A model generated the notes under the pieces. That model was not told where the DNA came from and did not search any database. It saw nothing but the letters and a program-made list of their open reading frames with translations. The position numbers and the translations under genes were made by a program. This document shows positions 5,480-7,848 of a DNA stretch of 7,848 nucleotides, piece after piece. Where the stretch lies: positions 1 to 7,848 of the forward strand of contig MGQN01000021.1 of the NCBI GenBank assembly GCA_001797845.1, read 5' to 3'. How positions within the stretch are numbered: the stretch's first letter is position 1; the number at the start of each line of letters is the position of its first letter. Source of the stretch: Deltaproteobacteria bacterium RBG_16_44_11. GTDB lineage: Bacteria; Desulfobacterota; Syntrophia; Syntrophales; Smithellaceae.

Positions 5480-6304
5480 CTATTTATTATATGCTCTTTT
5501 TCCCTTTTCCATATTCCAGTAAGCGCCGATATATTTTTTCACGAGCTCATTCTTCAGGTTTTCTTCAGCCGCGGTCAGCGTATCTTCCAGCAATTCTATA
5601 CCCAATTCTTTGATAAAACCATTCTTTAATGCAAAACAAATATCTTGCGCATCAGCCGGAGAAACGCGCTCTTCGTTAATTGCCGTTACTGATTTTTTTA
5701 GTTTTTTCCAATAATCCGGGGAGCGTTCGGGGAGCAATAAAGAGGCCGTTTTTTGCGCATCAAAAACCAAAAGCAAAGATCCATGCTGCAAAAATCCTTC
5801 TCTTCTCCTTGCTTGAGCGCTACCGCAAATCTTGCGCCCCTTCACTAAAAGTTCACTTTTTGAAGGCACGGAAAAACAATATGATTTCAGCTCTTCCCCC
5901 GATGCTATTCTTCCTGTTTGGGCAAGGTGCGCCTTTATTCCCAAAGAAGACAGGCCGCAAACGATGCATTGACTGATAATCTTGTATGTTTCTGAGATAT
6001 TGGGAGGAAATGATTTTTCCCAAGCTCCCGCGACGACACAATAAGTAATTTCATCAAAGTGAAAAACAGCTTTGCCCCCCGTTATTCTTCGGACAACATC
6101 GACGCCAATAATACGGCATCGTTCAATATTAACCTCTTTTCTTATATCCTGAAAATAACCAATAGAAACAGCCGCCGGATGTGAACCGTAAAATCTGATC
6201 GTAGGAGGTTTTCTATTTTTTATGGTTTCCTGAAAGACGGCCTCATCTATGGCCATGTTTTCAAAAATATTGTAAATCTGGTAATTTAATAACCTCCAAG
6301 TCAC
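5480..6304 (-). CDS. lipM: LipM-type octanoyltransferase (LplA/LipB superfamily)
   Basis: Probably transfers octanoate from acyl carrier protein to the lipoyl lysine of GcvH, the first step of lipoate assembly in LipM organisms. The 274-residue protein begins V(M)TWRLLNYQIYN, the family's usual start, with NMAIDEA at about 16-22. VRRITGGKAVFH (71-82) is the lipoyl-binding loop. YCFSVPSKSELLVKGRKICG (142-161) contains Cys143 in the CFxxPSxxEL setting of the LipM nucleophile, with Lys158 following. GSAQARR and LQHGSLLL come next. Lipoate ligases (LplA) lack this Cys, so transferase is preferred over ligase. GTG at 6304 is chosen as start: AGGGAGG lies 6 nt upstream and the family N-terminus fits. 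An upstream in-frame ATG (6409) would add 35 residues that only translate the palindromic repeat. It follows gcvH and precedes hisC. Confidence 0.78.
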   Translation of the reverse strand: MTWRLLNYQIYNIFENMAIDEAVFQETIKNRKPPTIRFYGSHPAAVSIGYFQDIRKEVNIERCRIIGVDVVRRITGGKAVFHFDEITYCVVAGAWEKSFPPNISETYKIISQCIVCGLSSLGIKAHLAQTGRIASGEELKSYCFSVPSKSELLVKGRKICGSAQARRREGFLQHGSLLLVFDAQKTASLLLPERSPDYWKKLKKSVTAINEERVSPADAQDICFALKNGFIKELGIELLEDTLTAAEENLKNELVKKYIGAYWNMEKGKRAYNK

Positions 6305-6310
6305 AAAAAA

Positions 6311-6317
6311 CCTCCCT
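6311..6317 (-). promoter_or_regulatory. Ribosome binding site that fixes the lipM start
   Basis: AGGGAGG on the minus strand, separated by six T from GTG (6304-6302). It decides for the GTG start and against the longer frame beginning at 6409. Confidence 0.8.
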
Positions 6318-6340
6318 GCCACAAGCAGCGGCAAGATATC

Positions 6341-6425
6341 CTGAAGCGCTTCGCTTATGGGATCAATCCCGGCAAGCTTCGCTTGCGGAATCAATTCAAC
6401 TAATCCCATAGCCGGAGGCTACGGG
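6341..6425. repeat. Palindromic repeat block B (nested hairpins) between gcvH and lipM
   Basis: Dense run of inverted repeats: AAGCG-CTT-CGCTT (6344-6356), GGGAT-CA-ATCCC (6359-6370), GCAAGC-TTC-GCTTGC (6372-6386), and CCCATAGCC-GGA-GGCTACGGG (6405-6425, one mismatch). TATGGGAT (6356-6363) can also pair with ATCCCATA (6403-6410), enclosing the central hairpin as an alternative fold. The part from TCCC (6367) to CTAA (6403) is collinear with block A at 4216-4251, with one single-base indel. No T-run follows, so it is not a standard terminator. It lies in the likely gcvH-lipM transcript and ends about 24 bp before the lipM ribosome binding site. Confidence 0.65.
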
Positions 6426-6466
6426 AAGTTTAATTGATGCCACTTACATTTCAAACTTCATTTCAC

Positions 6467-6495
6467 TCTGTTAGAAAGGCAGACTTTCTAACGGG
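6467..6495. repeat. Perfect 9-bp inverted repeat downstream of gcvH
   Basis: GTTAGAAAG (6470-6478) and CTTTCTAAC (6484-6492) are separated by five bases, and the stem can extend outward by wobble pairs on the plus sense. On the minus strand it begins about 33 bp after the gcvH stop. No T-run follows on either strand, so it may stabilise the gcvH 3' end, act as a weak terminator, or be part of the neighbouring repeat cluster. Confidence 0.5.
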
Positions 6496-6524
6496 GTTCA
6501 TTCGTTTTCAGCGAGTGTCATTGT

Positions 6525-6923
6525 CTAATCGCTGTGCTCTTCTTGCGTAATATAGTCATGGTAAACGGCGGCAACGAGCAGGTCTTCCAGTTGTTCCAAG
6601 TCGTCCATTTCAACGACAATCAACCAACCCGTGTCATGAGGATCGCTATTAATGATGCCGATATCGTCGGTAATATCTTCATTAATGCTGACAACAGTGC
6701 CGCTAACTGGAGAAATCAAATCGACTACCGTTTTGGTGGATTCGATGGAGCCGAAAGTTTCGTCGCGTTCCACATAAGTATCAATTTCAGTAAATTCAAC
6801 TGATAAAATTTCCCCCAGGCTTTCCTGAGCAAAATCGGTTATCCCTATCGTGGCCATATATCCGTCAACCCGCACCCATACGTGCTCGCGGCTATATAGT
6901 AAATCTTCCGGAAACAATTTCAT
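6525..6923 (-). CDS. gcvH: Glycine cleavage system H protein (lipoyl carrier)
   Basis: Small lipoyl-domain protein that shuttles the aminomethyl group between the P, T and L proteins of glycine cleavage; in LipM bacteria it also serves as the hub for lipoate assembly. The 132-residue protein opens MKLFPEDLLYSREHVWVRV, the normal GcvH start. It continues ATIGITDFAQESLGEILSVE (24-43) and has the lipoylation site SIESTKTVVDLISPVSG, with Lys64 as the modified residue. INSDPHDTGWLI lies in the last third, as in the family. A longer frame from 7022 would add 33 residues antiparallel to no known domain and overlap the peptidase gene. The ATG at 6923 follows the peptidase stop by 19 bp and has AGGGG 10 nt upstream. 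No gcvP, gcvT or lpd gene is visible, while a LipM-type enzyme follows, which suits a lipoyl-relay role. Confidence 0.94.
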   Translation of the reverse strand: MKLFPEDLLYSREHVWVRVDGYMATIGITDFAQESLGEILSVEFTEIDTYVERDETFGSIESTKTVVDLISPVSGTVVSINEDITDDIGIINSDPHDTGWLIVVEMDDLEQLEDLLVAAVYHDYITQEEHSD

Positions 6924-6942
6924 GTCAGCGTAACCCCTGCGT

Positions 6943-7848
6943 TTATTTAATGGTGATAAGTTGTTTATCCATTTTTGTAAGTTTTTCGCAACTATTTTCT
7001 TGCACCAGGACAGTATCCTCAATTCTGACGCCCCAAAGTCCGGGAAAATATAGCCCCGGCTCGACTGTCACCACCATTTTTTCCTCTAAAATATCCTTAG
7101 AATCTGACGCCAGACGCGGCGCTTCATGAACTTCAAGGCCTACGCCATGTCCTGTTGAATGCGCGAAATATCGGCTGTATTTTTCTGTGAAAACACTACG
7201 CGCACAATGGTCAATATCGCCGGCCGCAATATTTGATTTAATAGAGGCTAAAGCACGATCATGGGCATCCGTTACTCTTTGGTAAACATCCTTTTGTTTT
7301 TCTGTCAGTTTCCCAAAAGCTATAGTGCAGGTTTCGTCCGAACAATATCCGCCATACTTCACGCCAAAATCAATGACGACAAAATCACCATTTTTAATTT
7401 TCCGGTTGGTTGGCCGGGCATGGGGAAGAGCTGAGTTTTCTCCCGCGGCTACAATTGGTTCAAAGGCAAGTTGATCGGCGCCTGATGCCCGCGCGTTTAA
7501 TTCCAGTTGTAGTGCTAAATCTTTTTCCGTAATCCCGGGCTTTATTTCGCCGATACAAGAAAGAATGGCAGCAGAGGAAATATCCGCGGCTTTTTTCATC
7601 AGCGCTAGTTCTTGTTCATCTTTGCGTGCTCGAATTAATTTTAATTCATCGGCCAGCGGTACAAACTTCTTGGCTTGAAGGCCTTTGGTTAATTTACTGT
7701 GCATTTCTACTGTTATGGAAGCGGCCTCGAAACCGATATACTTTAATCGGTAATCATCGATGGTCTGAATAATCCCCATAATTTTATCTTTATATTCAAT
7801 AATTTGAACATTAATTGTTTCCAAGGCGGCTTGAGCAGTATATCGCCC
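6943..7848 (-). CDS. M24-family metallopeptidase (Xaa-Pro aminopeptidase type), N-terminus beyond window
   Basis: Dimetal 'pita-bread' peptidase, probably a cytoplasmic Xaa-Pro aminopeptidase/dipeptidase that trims peptides with proline in second place. The frame is open to the right edge; the visible fragment begins GRYTAQAALETINV, the end of the creatinase-like N-terminal domain (family DxRYTxQA), so the gene starts outside. Numbering from the fragment, the catalytic domain starts near residue 75. All five metal ligands are present: Asp160 and Asp171 (VIDFGVKYGGYCSDETC), His234 (HSTGHGVGLEVHE), Glu263 (VEPGLYFPG) and Glu277 (VRIEDTVLV). The substrate-side His of LPHARPTN (about 141-148) is also kept. 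The 301 visible residues fit a total near 350. Proline-specific versus other M24 activity cannot be settled from sequence. It is the first visible gene of the cluster, 19 bp before gcvH. Confidence 0.92.
   Translation of the reverse strand, partial: GRYTAQAALETINVQIIEYKDKIMGIIQTIDDYRLKYIGFEAASITVEMHSKLTKGLQAKKFVPLADELKLIRARKDEQELALMKKAADISSAAILSCIGEIKPGITEKDLALQLELNARASGADQLAFEPIVAAGENSALPHARPTNRKIKNGDFVVIDFGVKYGGYCSDETCTIAFGKLTEKQKDVYQRVTDAHDRALASIKSNIAAGDIDHCARSVFTEKYSRYFAHSTGHGVGLEVHEAPRLASDSKDILEEKMVVTVEPGLYFPGLWGVRIEDTVLVQENSCEKLTKMDKQLITIK

Noticed and set aside
5853..6041. Minus-strand 62-codon frame
   Set aside because: It is an alternative frame wholly inside lipM, whose motifs run through the same bases.
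6924..7022. Longer gcvH start adding 33 residues
   Set aside because: The extra residues precede the normal GcvH N-terminus, overlap the 3' end of the peptidase gene, and the internal ATG has a better-placed ribosome binding site.
1..7848. Mobile element, prophage, CRISPR array, or tRNA/rRNA genes
   Set aside because: No transposase, integrase, regularly spaced direct repeats, target duplications or cloverleaf sequences were found; the genes are mainly housekeeping.

Overview
This window looks like ordinary bacterial chromosome, most likely from a Desulfobacterota/deltaproteobacterial (Syntrophus-like) organism. That placement is an inference from protein style: a LipM-type octanoyltransferase beside gcvH, a GT2 gene coupled to a large membrane TPR/GT-C type protein, and a HolA with an extra block. 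No rRNA or other firm taxonomic marker is present. Almost everything is encoded on the minus strand; only the YacP-like NYN gene is on plus. No phage, transposase, CRISPR array, tRNA or rRNA was seen.

Reading the minus strand from right to left, the first cluster is a 5'-truncated M24 aminopeptidase (6943-7848), gcvH (6525-6923), a LipM-type octanoyltransferase (5480-6304) and hisC (4374-5444). It ends at a convincing rho-independent terminator (4293-4350). gcvH and lipM form a functional pair, because LipM enzymes load octanoate onto lipoyl-domain proteins such as GcvH. The 220 bp between them are packed with small palindromes. One block (about 6341-6425) is related to a second palindromic block at 4216-4283, which suggests a dispersed REP-like repeat.

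The next minus-strand cluster is rpsU (3935-4126, TTG start with a near-perfect Shine-Dalgarno), a LOG-family protein (3222-3875) and holA (1830-3188, DNA polymerase III delta with an apparent block of about 90-100 residues that most delta subunits lack). It converges on the plus-strand NYN/YacP-like gene (1307-1843), with the two 3' ends overlapping by 14 bp.

A divergent intergenic region (about 1167-1306) then serves a third minus-strand unit. This begins with a 33-codon remnant of a 3-hydroxyacyl-CoA dehydrogenase N-terminus (1065-1166). A family 2 glycosyltransferase (293-1045) follows, and then a membrane protein of the PMT-like/TPR type that starts inside the glycosyltransferase stop region and runs off the left edge (1-300).

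Nothing here amounts to a clearly new biological system. The points most worth a second look are the paired palindromic repeats, the HolA insertion, the dehydrogenase remnant and the start-site corrections for lipM, gcvH and the LOG gene. The three corrected starts rest on visible ribosome binding sites, family N-termini, or both.
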